A stretch of 9,491 nucleotides of DNA, taken from contig DIYG01000099.1 of the NCBI GenBank assembly GCA_002428935.1, positions 1 to 9,491 of the forward strand, given 5' to 3'. The notes under the pieces are model-generated. The model was given only the letters and a program-made list of their open reading frames with translations. It ran no database searches and was not told the origin of the DNA. Of the stretch, positions 1 to 7,007 are shown in pieces (the stretch's first letter is position 1; each line of letters opens with the position of its first letter). Both the position numbers and the translations under genes were made by a program. This DNA is from Halieaceae bacterium UBA6060. GTDB lineage: Bacteria; Pseudomonadota; Gammaproteobacteria; Pseudomonadales; Halieaceae.

Positions 1-1952
1 CCGATCGATGCCTTTACGAGGCGTGGTTGGATAACGTTCGAAACGACCGTGGCATCGAAATCATGATGGGTGCCACGGGACTGCACCAACAGTTTGAAGC
101 CCTGCCTGCCGATGCGGACAGTCTCCTGGAAGCCGCCGTGGCCGACCTGGATCTGCCCCGAGCCGCGCTCACAGACTACTTTCACGCGCTTCTACTGGAC
201 GTCAATGGCTGGGCTTCCTGGGTAGCCTACCTGCGCTGGCAAGGACAATTGGCGGGCCAAGAAGGCGACTCTGTTCCTCAGTTGGTCGCCGTACGACTGG
301 CCTGGGAGCTGGCCCTGTGGCGCCACCATCGCGCCGTCAACCCCGACAGCGGTGAGCTTCTGTGTCGCCAATGGTTGCAGCAGTTCGAGCGCCTTGAGGA
401 GTTCATCGCTCGCCATCAACAGAGTCAGCAACCGGCCTGGATCTGGCAACGAGCGGCAGAAATCAGCTATCAAAAAGAACTCCACGCGCGGCTACTCGCC
501 CCCCAGGGAGACACCCCGAACGTAGAGCGACCCGAGCTTCAGGTTGCCCTGTGCATCGATGTACGCTCAGAGGTATTTCGCCGAGCTCTGGAGGCCCAGA
601 GCGATAAAATTCAAACCATTGGCTTTGCCGGATTCTTCGGCCTGCCCATCGAATACACGCCCAACGGCGCAAGTTACAGTCGCCCCCAGCTTCCCGGTTT
701 GCTCAGTCCCGCCATCACTGTGACACAAGACCGGGCGCGGGAGTCCGATGAAAAACAGGCGAAATCTCTGAACCGCCAGGCGCGCTGGTCCGCCATATCC
801 CGCGCGGCTCCCGCTGCCTTCGGCTTTGTCGAGTCTGTGGGTTTAAGCTACGCCTTCAAACTGCTCCGAGAATCAATGCTCGGTAAAGATATGGAGCACC
901 CCGTGAACAGCCTCGGCTGTGAACACCATCGCTACACCCTCCAGAGCGGCGAACAAGTCCTGGATCACAACGCGCAAGCAGAGCTGGCAGCGGGCATTCT
1001 CGGCGCCATGACCTTAACGGAGAACTTTGCCCCCGTTGTGATTCTTGCGGGACACGGCAGTAGCACCCGCAACAACCCCCACGCTGCAGGCTTGGACTGC
1101 GGAGCCTGCGGTGGTCAAACCGGCGAGATCAACGTGCGCGTGCTAGCGCAGCTTCTCAACTACTCGTCCGTGCGAAGCGTTCTGGCGGAGCACCACGGCA
1201 TTAACGTGCCGCAAGACACGCGGTTTGTCGCCGGTCTTCACGATACGACCACCGATGATCTGCACTGTCTTACGGAACTTCCCGAACGCTCTCAAAGCGT
1301 GCTCGAGTGGCTCGCCGCCGCTGGAAAAGCCACCCGCGGAGAACGGGCGACGAAGCTCGGGATCGAAGAAGCCAAGGCCGACCGGGCGATCCGCGAACGC
1401 AGTCGTGACTGGTCCCAGGTGCGACCGGAGTGGGGTTTGGCGGGCAACGCCTGCTTCCTCGTAGCGCCTCGCTCACGAGTGAAACACTGCGACCTGTCCG
1501 GAAGAAGCTTTCTTCACGACTACCAGTGGCAGGCGGACGCGAAAAACGGCTATCCAGTTCTCGAGCTGATCATGACGGCGCCAATGCTCGTTACCCACTG
1601 GATCAACATGCAATACAACGTTTCCGTAATCGACAACGAGCGGTACGGCTCAGGAAACAAGGTGCTGCACAACGTGGTCGGTGGCAATCTGGGCGTCTTC
1701 GAAGGTAACGGCGGTGATCTACGCATCGGCCTTCCCCTGCAATCTCTCCACGATGGCGAAACCTGGATGCACGAACCTCTGCGTTTGTCCGTATATATAG
1801 CGGCGCCCGCAGAGGCCATCAGCATGATAGCCGAGCGCCACGAAGTCGTACGTCAATTGATTGATAACGATTGGTTGTATCTGTTCCGTCTCGATGACGA
1901 GAACAACCAGATAGAACGCCTTCACCAGGGAAGCTGGCATCCAAGTTCATAG
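1..1952 (+). CDS. dabA: Inorganic carbon transporter subunit DabA (DUF2309/UPF0753), 5'-truncated by window edge
   Basis: DabA is the cytoplasmic, beta-carbonic-anhydrase-like subunit that, with the membrane protein DabB, takes up inorganic carbon by energy-coupled hydration of CO2. The visible frame holds the family's zinc-site signatures: CIDVRSE (Cys codon 552-554, Asp codon 558-560) and, further on, GHGSSTRNNP followed by GLDCGACGGQTGE (His codon 1053-1055, Cys codon 1098-1100). The His-to-Cys spacing of 15 residues and the order C-x-D ... H ... C match the site described for Halothiobacillus DabA (C351, D353, H524, C539). The frame is open from base 3 (reading ..RCLYEAW) with no stop, so the TTG at 27 is not a credible start; about 170 residues are probably missing, giving the usual length of roughly 800. 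The stop TAG is at 1950-1952. The partner dabB is not in the window and would be expected upstream. The family is also found in heterotrophs, where it would supply bicarbonate for carboxylases. Confidence 0.93.
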   Translation, partial: DRCLYEAWLDNVRNDRGIEIMMGATGLHQQFEALPADADSLLEAAVADLDLPRAALTDYFHALLLDVNGWASWVAYLRWQGQLAGQEGDSVPQLVAVRLAWELALWRHHRAVNPDSGELLCRQWLQQFERLEEFIARHQQSQQPAWIWQRAAEISYQKELHARLLAPQGDTPNVERPELQVALCIDVRSEVFRRALEAQSDKIQTIGFAGFFGLPIEYTPNGASYSRPQLPGLLSPAITVTQDRARESDEKQAKSLNRQARWSAISRAAPAAFGFVESVGLSYAFKLLRESMLGKDMEHPVNSLGCEHHRYTLQSGEQVLDHNAQAELAAGILGAMTLTENFAPVVILAGHGSSTRNNPHAAGLDCGACGGQTGEINVRVLAQLLNYSSVRSVLAEHHGINVPQDTRFVAGLHDTTTDDLHCLTELPERSQSVLEWLAAAGKATRGERATKLGIEEAKADRAIRERSRDWSQVRPEWGLAGNACFLVAPRSRVKHCDLSGRSFLHDYQWQADAKNGYPVLELIMTAPMLVTHWINMQYNVSVIDNERYGSGNKVLHNVVGGNLGVFEGNGGDLRIGLPLQSLHDGETWMHEPLRLSVYIAAPAEAISMIAERHEVVRQLIDNDWLYLFRLDDENNQIERLHQGSWHPSS

Positions 1953-2012
1953 CCTGGTCTGAACACCGCCGTCGCGGGTCAAAAGGACCAAATCGACTGA
2001 GTTCACACCAGG
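1953..2012. repeat. Inverted repeat directly after dabA stop
   Basis: Arms 1953-1964 (CCTGGTCTGAAC) and 2001-2012 (GTTCACACCAGG) are complementary at 11 of 12 positions, with a 36-base interior. The left arm starts at the base after the dabA stop codon. No T-tract follows, so a classical Rho-independent terminator is not shown; it may be a 3'-end stabilising stem or part of a terminator region. Confidence 0.5.
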
Positions 2013-2023
2013 TAGAATTGATC

Positions 2024-2061
2024 AACTGAGGTGGCCGCACATAGTGCGCGACCACCCAGTT
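2024..2061. terminator. Candidate bidirectional hairpin between dabA and the methyltransferase
   Basis: An extended interrupted stem: AACT (2024-2027) pairs with AGTT (2058-2061), GGTGG (2030-2034) with CCACC (2052-2056), and CGCAC (2036-2040) with GTGCG (2044-2048), around a three-base loop. It lies between two convergent genes and ends one base before the methyltransferase stop codon. There is no run of T on either side, so termination is inferred from position and stem strength only. Confidence 0.45.
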
Positions 2062-2062
2062 C

Positions 2063-2896
2063 TCAGGAACGTACCGCTACAACCCCAAGGGGTAAGCTTT
2101 CGTCTGATGGATCACCACCGGAAAAACCCGCGTCCGCTACCGCCACTTCAAAACCCGCGGACTCCAATTCCCTGGATATGGAACCTATGGAGTAATACTG
2201 GAACCAGTTGAATATTTCCCAGCAACGATCCGGCTCCACAATCAGATATCGATCAAGGGCAAGAGAGGTGTCTTCGTAAAGAAAAGTCTTTTGCAGCCCC
2301 ACGTACTCTCCGGGTGCCCAAAAGCCGCCCATGAGCCGCTCTTCCATCACCGTGGTTTCCTCACGCAGGAGAAACTCACCCAGCGTTGCGACATCCAGAA
2401 TGAAGCGACCGCCTGGCTTCAGCATGCAACGGACGCGCTCGAGCAGACTGATGCGCTGCTGTGGCGACAACACACAGAAGTCTGTGTAGATAAGCGTTAC
2501 CACATCAAAACCTTGGGGCAGTTCGTCCTGAAGATAATCGGCCACCAGATAACGAACGGTCGAGTTCGAATGGTCCCGGGCGTAGGCAATGCTTCGCGAA
2601 GAAAAATCCACCCCCGTAACCTCCGCACCCCTGGCCTGGAAGCGCTGAGCGTAAAGACCTGGGCCACAGCCCAAATCGCATAGACGCTTACCCCGCAGGT
2701 CCACCTGAGCATCAACCCAGGCCACAGTGCAATCGATCTCACCGAAGGTTCGAGAGGCCAACACCGTGTCCTGGCTCAGGTGATAGGTGAGCATCTGCTG
2801 AGAAAGATGGGGGGCAGTCCAGAGGTCTTTAACCGTGCACCGAGCGAACGGCTCCGGACGTTTACAAAAATCAAGTAAAAATTCGTACATAGTCAT
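2063..2896 (-). CDS. Class I SAM-dependent methyltransferase
   Basis: A soluble methyltransferase of about 277 residues with the Rossmann SAM-binding fold; the substrate is unknown. Motif I is LCDLGCGPG (residues 72-80), the acidic residue ending strand 2 is D97 in VTGVDFS, a VADYLQ segment (118-123) fits motif II, and the post-II strand LKPGGRFILDV (159-169) is typical of the Methyltransf_25/11 group. An N-terminal helical region (LWTAPHLSQQML, about 25-36) precedes the fold and may close over the substrate; an aromatic segment IFNWFQYYS (228-236) follows. The start is uncertain: the ATG at 2896 and one at 2890 are both possible. The AGGG just before 2896 sits 6 bases from the 2890 ATG, which favours 2890, while an AGG 8 bases from 2896 fits that one. 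The open frame continues to an ATG at 3037, but that extension is low-complexity and crosses a perfect palindrome, so I reject it. The gene is separated from the regulator upstream by 260 bases and is probably its own unit. Confidence 0.85.
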   Translation of the reverse strand: MTMYEFLLDFCKRPEPFARCTVKDLWTAPHLSQQMLTYHLSQDTVLASRTFGEIDCTVAWVDAQVDLRGKRLCDLGCGPGLYAQRFQARGAEVTGVDFSSRSIAYARDHSNSTVRYLVADYLQDELPQGFDVVTLIYTDFCVLSPQQRISLLERVRCMLKPGGRFILDVATLGEFLLREETTVMEERLMGGFWAPGEYVGLQKTFLYEDTSLALDRYLIVEPDRCWEIFNWFQYYSIGSISRELESAGFEVAVADAGFSGGDPSDESLPLGVVAVRS

Positions 2897-3156
2897 CCCT
2901 GAAACCTGTGAAGGTTTCTTTCCTAAGAAAAAATGGAAGAGGTTTGAGCAGCGTGCAGAGCGGCTTCCGTATGCTGCGGTAGCTACCGCAGCATCAGCAC
3001 TATCGCCAGCACCATCACCACAACAAAACTTGCGCAAGCGCCGCTGTGGTTCTGCTTACTCGTTAATGACTACTAGATATTCATGGGCCGAAGGGTATCA
3101 CGAACCAGCATGGGCGACGCCGATTTGTTGGCTGCCCGCGCATTTCCGATTAGGGC
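2897..3156. other. Gene-free stretch between response regulator and methyltransferase
   Basis: This 260-base stretch holds no credible gene. It should contain the 3' end of the regulator operon and the promoter of the methyltransferase (both read on the minus strand). Visible structure: a perfect 24-base palindrome (2971-2994), a 10-base palindrome CTTGCGCAAG (3029-3038), and a minus-strand T-run (CATTTTTTCTTAGG, around 2922-2935). A minus-strand frame through 2970-3060 encodes a hydrophobic string (VVVMVLAIVLMLR then TAG) but has no canonical start after the upstream TAG codons. Confidence 0.6.
2971..2994. repeat. Perfect 24-base palindrome
   Basis: The half-site ATGCTGCGGTAG is followed immediately by its exact reverse complement CTACCGCAGCAT. 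It sits about 75-98 bases upstream of the methyltransferase start and about 160 bases downstream of the response-regulator stop. As DNA it could be a dimeric operator; as RNA it would form a 10-bp stem with an AGCU loop. No T-tract directly follows on either strand, which argues against a simple intrinsic terminator. Confidence 0.7.
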
Positions 3157-3783
3157 TTATATCAACGCCCAATGAATGGCGTACAGTACGGCCTGGGTTC
3201 GATCGCGGCTTCCAAGCTTTGCGAGAATGACGGACATGTGGTTTTTGACCGTTCCCTCGGCCAGGCTCAACACGCTGGCAATCTCTCGATTCGACATACC
3301 GCCCGCCGCAAGCTTGAGCACCTCTTGCTCTTTTGTCGTCAAAAGGTCTGGCGCGGCAGGTGGTGCATCCTCGAGGCCGGTGCTGACCTGAGATACCAGA
3401 CGAGGCTCGGCGACAAAACCGCCGCTGACGATTTTCTTCATCGCCTGCATAAGCTTTTCCAGGGAAACATCTTTGAGCAGAAACCCATTAGCACCGGCAG
3501 CAAGAGCATCCAGGAACAGGCGGTGATCATCGAAGGTCGTCAACACCAGCACGGCCTGCTGGTCTCTGTTCCCGCGTAGGCGTTTTAACACGGTGATGCC
3601 ATCCATGACCGGCATACGAATATCACACACTAGTAAGTCCACAGGCTCAGCCCGCAACATGCTCAGGGCGTCCTCACCGGTTTCAACTTGCCAACGAACT
3701 TCCGCCTCATCGGTCATTTCGATGAGCCGCGCGATGCCTTCGCGCACCAGCGCTTGATCATCGGCTAAACCCACGCTGATCAT
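3157..3783 (-). CDS. LuxR/NarL-family DNA-binding response regulator
   Basis: A 208-residue two-domain response regulator. The receiver domain (about 1-118) has the acidic pair D8/D9, the phospho-acceptor D54 in CDIRMPVMDG, T82/T83 (LTTFD) and K104 (LLKD). The C-terminal LuxR helix-turn-helix (about 146-205) has the hallmark run LTTKEQEVLKLAAGGMSNRE, followed by IASVLSLAEGTVKNHMSVIL and AKLGSRDRTQA. All catalytic receiver residues are present, so it should be phosphorylated by the kinase encoded just before it. The ATG overlaps the kinase stop as ATGA (3780-3783), indicating translational coupling. The domain order is that of NarL/DesR-type regulators. Targets are not shown; the divergent operon starting at 5048 is the closest candidate. 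Confidence 0.95.
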   Translation of the reverse strand: MISVGLADDQALVREGIARLIEMTDEAEVRWQVETGEDALSMLRAEPVDLLVCDIRMPVMDGITVLKRLRGNRDQQAVLVLTTFDDHRLFLDALAAGANGFLLKDVSLEKLMQAMKKIVSGGFVAEPRLVSQVSTGLEDAPPAAPDLLTTKEQEVLKLAAGGMSNREIASVLSLAEGTVKNHMSVILAKLGSRDRTQAVLYAIHWALI

Positions 3784-4886
3784 GTTTTACAGGTCTCTAG
3801 CTGGAGTTTCAGTAAGCCGCCCTCTCCGTGGGGATCCAAACTCAATTCACTGTGGCCGCCAAAGGCTTTGAGTCGCTGGTCGATGTTACGCAGACCAAAA
3901 CCCGGCCGCACGACCCGCTTTCCTGGACCGGTGCCGTTGTCCCGGATCTCATAGGCGCCATGGCGATAGCTTAGTTCGATGCGATCGGCCCCGCCGTGAC
4001 GGACCGCGTTGTGAACCGCCTCCTGGAAACAGAAAACCAACTCCTGGGCCAAGGGAGCATCGACATCAGGCAGCTCCGAGGTGACCGTTACGGTCACGCC
4101 GGGCGTCAGGGCGGCCAGTTCGCGAAGCGCACCGAGCAGATCCGCAGCCTCCCCGCTAGGCATGTCTCGGACGATCGCCCGCACGTCCTCCAACAGATCC
4201 GCAGCGACGGTTTTGCAGCGCTCAAGGTCCTCCTGCAGGGCGTCCGGCGCCTGGTGACCCAGGGCTTCCAACTGCAGTCGCAGAGCCGTGAGACGATGTC
4301 CGATGGTGTCGTGAAGTGCTCCTGCAATCCGCAAGCGCTCTTCCGCCTGACTTTGCTGGGCCATTAGGGCCCGAGCGGCCAACAGTTCACTGTTCTTCCG
4401 CTCCAAGGCCTGCTGGGATTCAGCGTCTCGGCGTCGCGCCAAGCTGGAACTGATGGCAAAACCCTGCAACGTGGCCAAGGAGAGAAACCCGGTCAAGTAT
4501 TGCGATGTGGGATACCGCGAATGAAGTATCCACCAGAAGATCAGGTTGGCCAGTGCTAGCAGCAGCCAGCTACGTCGGGGCGACAGGTGGTATGGCGCAC
4601 TGGCCGCCATAACCACTGACAGAATGAGCGTTATCGTATCCGGGTAAACAACTAGAGACGCCGCCGTCAGGCACAGGAGCGCCACCATGGCCAGGGCTCC
4701 AAAACGCTCTGGTAAACCCAGGGGATCCCGCGATGCGGAAATCAAGAACACTACCGCGAAGACGCTATGGAGTAACAGCAGATCCCACGACTCCGACAGC
4801 GCGAAGTTCACCCAGGCAACCACGGCGATAGCCAGTAGTCCGGAAACATTGAGCAACCATTGCTCACGACTCAGAGGTTTGTTCAT
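3780..4886 (-). CDS. DesK-like membrane sensor histidine kinase (HisKA_3 type)
   Basis: A 368-residue sensor kinase. Residues about 11-148 contain five or six hydrophobic segments (for example 13-30, 36-50, 62-80, 105-121, 132-147) with almost no periplasmic loop, so the signal is probably sensed in or at the membrane. A coiled-coil-like stretch (about 150-185) leads to the HisKA_3 dimerisation motif RIAGALHDTIGHRLTALRLQ with the phosphorylatable H192. The HATPase_c domain follows: N box FQEAVHNAVRHGG (N293), G1 DNGTGPG (316-322) and G2 GFGLRNIDQRL (329-339). The architecture is that of DesK/NarX-family kinases paired with LuxR-type regulators, which is what follows here. The ATG at 4886 is the first possible start, because an in-frame TAA lies only four codons upstream; there is no purine-rich ribosome site before it. 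The signal cannot be predicted from sequence; membrane state or redox are possibilities only. Confidence 0.94.
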   Translation of the reverse strand: MNKPLSREQWLLNVSGLLAIAVVAWVNFALSESWDLLLLHSVFAVVFLISASRDPLGLPERFGALAMVALLCLTAASLVVYPDTITLILSVVMAASAPYHLSPRRSWLLLALANLIFWWILHSRYPTSQYLTGFLSLATLQGFAISSSLARRRDAESQQALERKNSELLAARALMAQQSQAEERLRIAGALHDTIGHRLTALRLQLEALGHQAPDALQEDLERCKTVAADLLEDVRAIVRDMPSGEAADLLGALRELAALTPGVTVTVTSELPDVDAPLAQELVFCFQEAVHNAVRHGGADRIELSYRHGAYEIRDNGTGPGKRVVRPGFGLRNIDQRLKAFGGHSELSLDPHGEGGLLKLQLETCKT

Positions 4887-4901
4887 AGGGGGAGATTAAA
4901 G

Positions 4902-4930
4902 CAGATACCACCCTTCGCCCACGGTGCCAA
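4902..4930 (-). promoter_or_regulatory. Candidate sigma-70 promoter for the kinase-regulator operon
   Basis: Read on the minus strand, TTGGCA (4930-4925, 5 of 6 to TTGACA) and TATCTG (4907-4902, 4 of 6 to TATAAT) are 17 bases apart. Transcription would start around 4895, leaving a leader of only about 9 bases before the kinase ATG, in line with the missing Shine-Dalgarno. Two copies of CACGGT (plus strand, 4920-4925 and 4935-4940, 15 bases start to start) touch and flank the -35 box. This is a prediction from match and spacing only. Confidence 0.35.
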
Positions 4931-5047
4931 AAGTCACGGTTCTACCGCGCCAAAGAAATGACTTTCTGCACCTGTCACCGAGCAACTCCTGAATAAAACT
5001 ACGATGCAAGGATGATCAAGACTCATTGGCTTACGGGAGGTATCGCC

Positions 5048-5464
5048 ATGTTACGACCCCTCAGTATCTTCACCCTGCTCTGCCTGAGCATCCCGCCCCT
5101 GGCTCACGGGCACGATCTGAAGCTTGTAGTCCGAAATCTCTCGGAACCGGGCGGCACCCTGAACTGGATGATGTTCGATTCAGCCCAAAGCTATGACGCT
5201 GGAGACAACTCCGTTGCCTCGGGTCGACACCGAGTTACCGGCGACACGATTGAACTCACTTTGCACGGTTTACCGGATGGCACATACGCCGTACGCCTGT
5301 TTCACGATGAGAACAACAACGGCGAATTGGATACAAATCTTTTGGGTATTCCCAGGGAAGGCTACGGCTTTAGCAATAACTCTGGGGAACGCGGTCCAGC
5401 CTCCTTTGACGACGCAGCGGTAGCGGTCCATGGCGACCAGACCATCGAGATCCGGGTGCGATGA
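5048..5464 (+). CDS. Secreted DUF2141 family protein
   Basis: A small exported protein of about 138 residues of unknown function. The ATG at 5048 is preferred to one at 5012 because GGGAGG (5035-5040) lies 7 bases before it and because it begins a clean Sec signal peptide: MLRPL, a hydrophobic core to about residue 18, and likely cleavage after AHG (residue 21). The mature part is a small beta-rich domain with the DUF2141 hallmarks: a GLPDGTYAVRLFHDENNNG segment (74-92) whose DENNNGELDTN (87-97) resembles a calcium-binding loop, followed by GIPREGYGFSNN (100-111). The family is typically periplasmic or outer-surface and is often found beside carotenoid or membrane-related genes, though its role is not established. 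It shares ATGA with the next gene (5461-5464), so the two are translationally coupled. Confidence 0.88.
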   Translation: MLRPLSIFTLLCLSIPPLAHGHDLKLVVRNLSEPGGTLNWMMFDSAQSYDAGDNSVASGRHRVTGDTIELTLHGLPDGTYAVRLFHDENNNGELDTNLLGIPREGYGFSNNSGERGPASFDDAAVAVHGDQTIEIRVR

Positions 5465-6909
5465 GCCTACGGCGACGGCAGTTCCTACACCTATTGACCA
5501 GTCTTTCGGCCGCGCAGCTCGCTTCCCTGGAGGTCCTGGCGGCAAAGGAACCCGCCTGGGCCAGCGGCTTCGCCGGCGTGGTGGACGACATGGCGCCCCA
5601 TGATCTTGAGGTTTACGGCGACATTCCATCGGCCTGCCACGGCACACTCTATCGCAATGGACCTGCGCGCTACGCACGGGCCGGGCGACGCTATGGTCAT
5701 TGGTTCGACCCCGATGGCATGATTCAGTCCTTCGCTATCAACGCTGCGGGCATTAGCCATCAAGGTCGCTTTGTGCGGACCGCCAAGTTTGTTGAAGAGC
5801 AGGCCGCAGAGCGTTTTCTCTACAACGGCGCCGGCACCGTGTTTCGGGACAGCTTGCCCGTGCGGAGCAACGAAAGCACCAACGTCGCCAATATCAATGT
5901 GCAACCCCTAAATGGAGAATTGCTCGCGCTGTGGGAGGCAGGCAGCCCCTATCGTATCGACCCTGAGACGCTAGAAACCCGCGGCCGCCTCCATTGGAAT
6001 GACGACCTTGATGGCGTGCCCTTCTCCGCCCACCCTCGCTTCGACGAACGGGGCCATCTATGGAACATCGGCTCCGTGCCCTTTGTCGGACAACCCTCCC
6101 TGGTGCTCTATCACGTCAGCGCCGATGGGCAACTACGCAACTGGCGCGTACACAAGCTGGACTTCGCCGGCTACATGCACGATTTCGTGCTCACTCCCCA
6201 GTACCTCATAGCGCTGAACAGCTCAGCGGTCCTGGAGTCCGGTGAGACCTTTGTCGATCGCATACACTGGCGAGAGTCTCAACCCAGCCAGCTCCTGGTC
6301 TTTGATCGCGAAACCTTTGACCTTCTGCATACGATTGAAGTCCCCGCAACCTTCGTTTTTCACTTCGGCAATGGCTGGCAAGACCGACAAATGCTTAGCT
6401 TTACCGCCTGTCGTTACCCCAACAGCGACATCGTTACGCACGGTATGAGACGACTCGCAGGACAACAGCCAGGTCCCTATCATCCCGCGCCGGAGCTGGT
6501 GCGTTACGATCTTTCATTGCAGCAGCGCAGCGCCCAGATCACTTCCCTAGATATTGCTATGGAGTTTCCCTCCTTCGACGGGCGGTACCCTTTCACCTCA
6601 CAGGCGGTGATTGGCAGCGGCGGGCAACGGAATTCCGAATCGGAGTTGGGTTCTGCAGTGCAGAGCGTTGATCCCCGCACCGGGGAACATCAGATTTTTG
6701 ACTACGGTCCAGGAATAATCGTGGAGGAACCGTTGTTCATCCCTGGCCCCGACGGCGGCTACGTGCTCCACAGTTTCCATGACTATCAGCATCAGCGCAG
6801 CGGTCTGGCCATCCTTGCCGCGGGAAGGCTAGCCGAGGGTCCCCTGGTCAAAGCGGACATGAACAGGGTCATCCCCCTGGGCTTTCACGGCTGCTTCCTC
6901 TCGGCCTAA
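5461..6909 (+). CDS. Carotenoid oxygenase (RPE65/CCD family) with a Tat-type leader
   Basis: A 482-residue non-haem iron(II) dioxygenase that cleaves a C=C bond in carotenoids, apocarotenoids or stilbenes to give aldehydes or ketones; the substrate cannot be told from sequence. The four iron-binding histidines sit in family contexts: H191 (SAHPRFD), H240 (MHDFVLT), H301 (VFHFGNGW) and H476 (LGFHGCF). The second-shell glutamates are also recognisable: E159 (ALWEAG), E369 (MEFPSFD) and E423 (EEPLFIP). The length and residue positions are close to cyanobacterial apocarotenoid oxygenase (about 490 residues). The N-terminus MSLRRRQFLHLLTSLSAAQL has a twin-arginine motif (RRQFL) and a moderately hydrophobic core, with possible cleavage near LAA at 26-28, so export of the folded iron enzyme to the periplasm is likely. 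The start ATG overlaps the stop of the secreted DUF2141 gene. A lignostilbene-type dioxygenase remains an alternative. Confidence 0.92.
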   Translation: MSLRRRQFLHLLTSLSAAQLASLEVLAAKEPAWASGFAGVVDDMAPHDLEVYGDIPSACHGTLYRNGPARYARAGRRYGHWFDPDGMIQSFAINAAGISHQGRFVRTAKFVEEQAAERFLYNGAGTVFRDSLPVRSNESTNVANINVQPLNGELLALWEAGSPYRIDPETLETRGRLHWNDDLDGVPFSAHPRFDERGHLWNIGSVPFVGQPSLVLYHVSADGQLRNWRVHKLDFAGYMHDFVLTPQYLIALNSSAVLESGETFVDRIHWRESQPSQLLVFDRETFDLLHTIEVPATFVFHFGNGWQDRQMLSFTACRYPNSDIVTHGMRRLAGQQPGPYHPAPELVRYDLSLQQRSAQITSLDIAMEFPSFDGRYPFTSQAVIGSGGQRNSESELGSAVQSVDPRTGEHQIFDYGPGIIVEEPLFIPGPDGGYVLHSFHDYQHQRSGLAILAAGRLAEGPLVKADMNRVIPLGFHGCFLSA

Positions 6910-7007
6910 GCATCAGCCTTTGACGGAGGTCCTTCCCTGCTTTAATGTCCTTCGCCCCTGAGGATCATCATCACAAACACAACAACGCTATAGGAGCACC
7001 TCACCTC

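Noticed and set aside
27..29. TTG as the start of the dabA reading frame
   Set aside because: The frame is open to base 3 and the DabA family has about 170 more residues before the zinc site than this start would allow.
2897..3037. N-terminal extension of the methyltransferase to an ATG at 3037
   Set aside because: The extra 47 residues are low in complexity, cross a perfect palindrome, and are not part of the methyltransferase fold.
2978..3060. Small hydrophobic minus-strand frame (VVVMVLAIVLMLR then stop)
   Set aside because: It reads like a membrane helix, but no ATG, GTG or TTG precedes the hydrophobic part after the upstream TAG codons, and no ribosome site is visible.
4911..4930. Sigma-54 promoter (TTGGCAC on the minus strand)
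   Set aside because: The -24-like element is good, but the required GC at -12 is missing at the fixed spacing.
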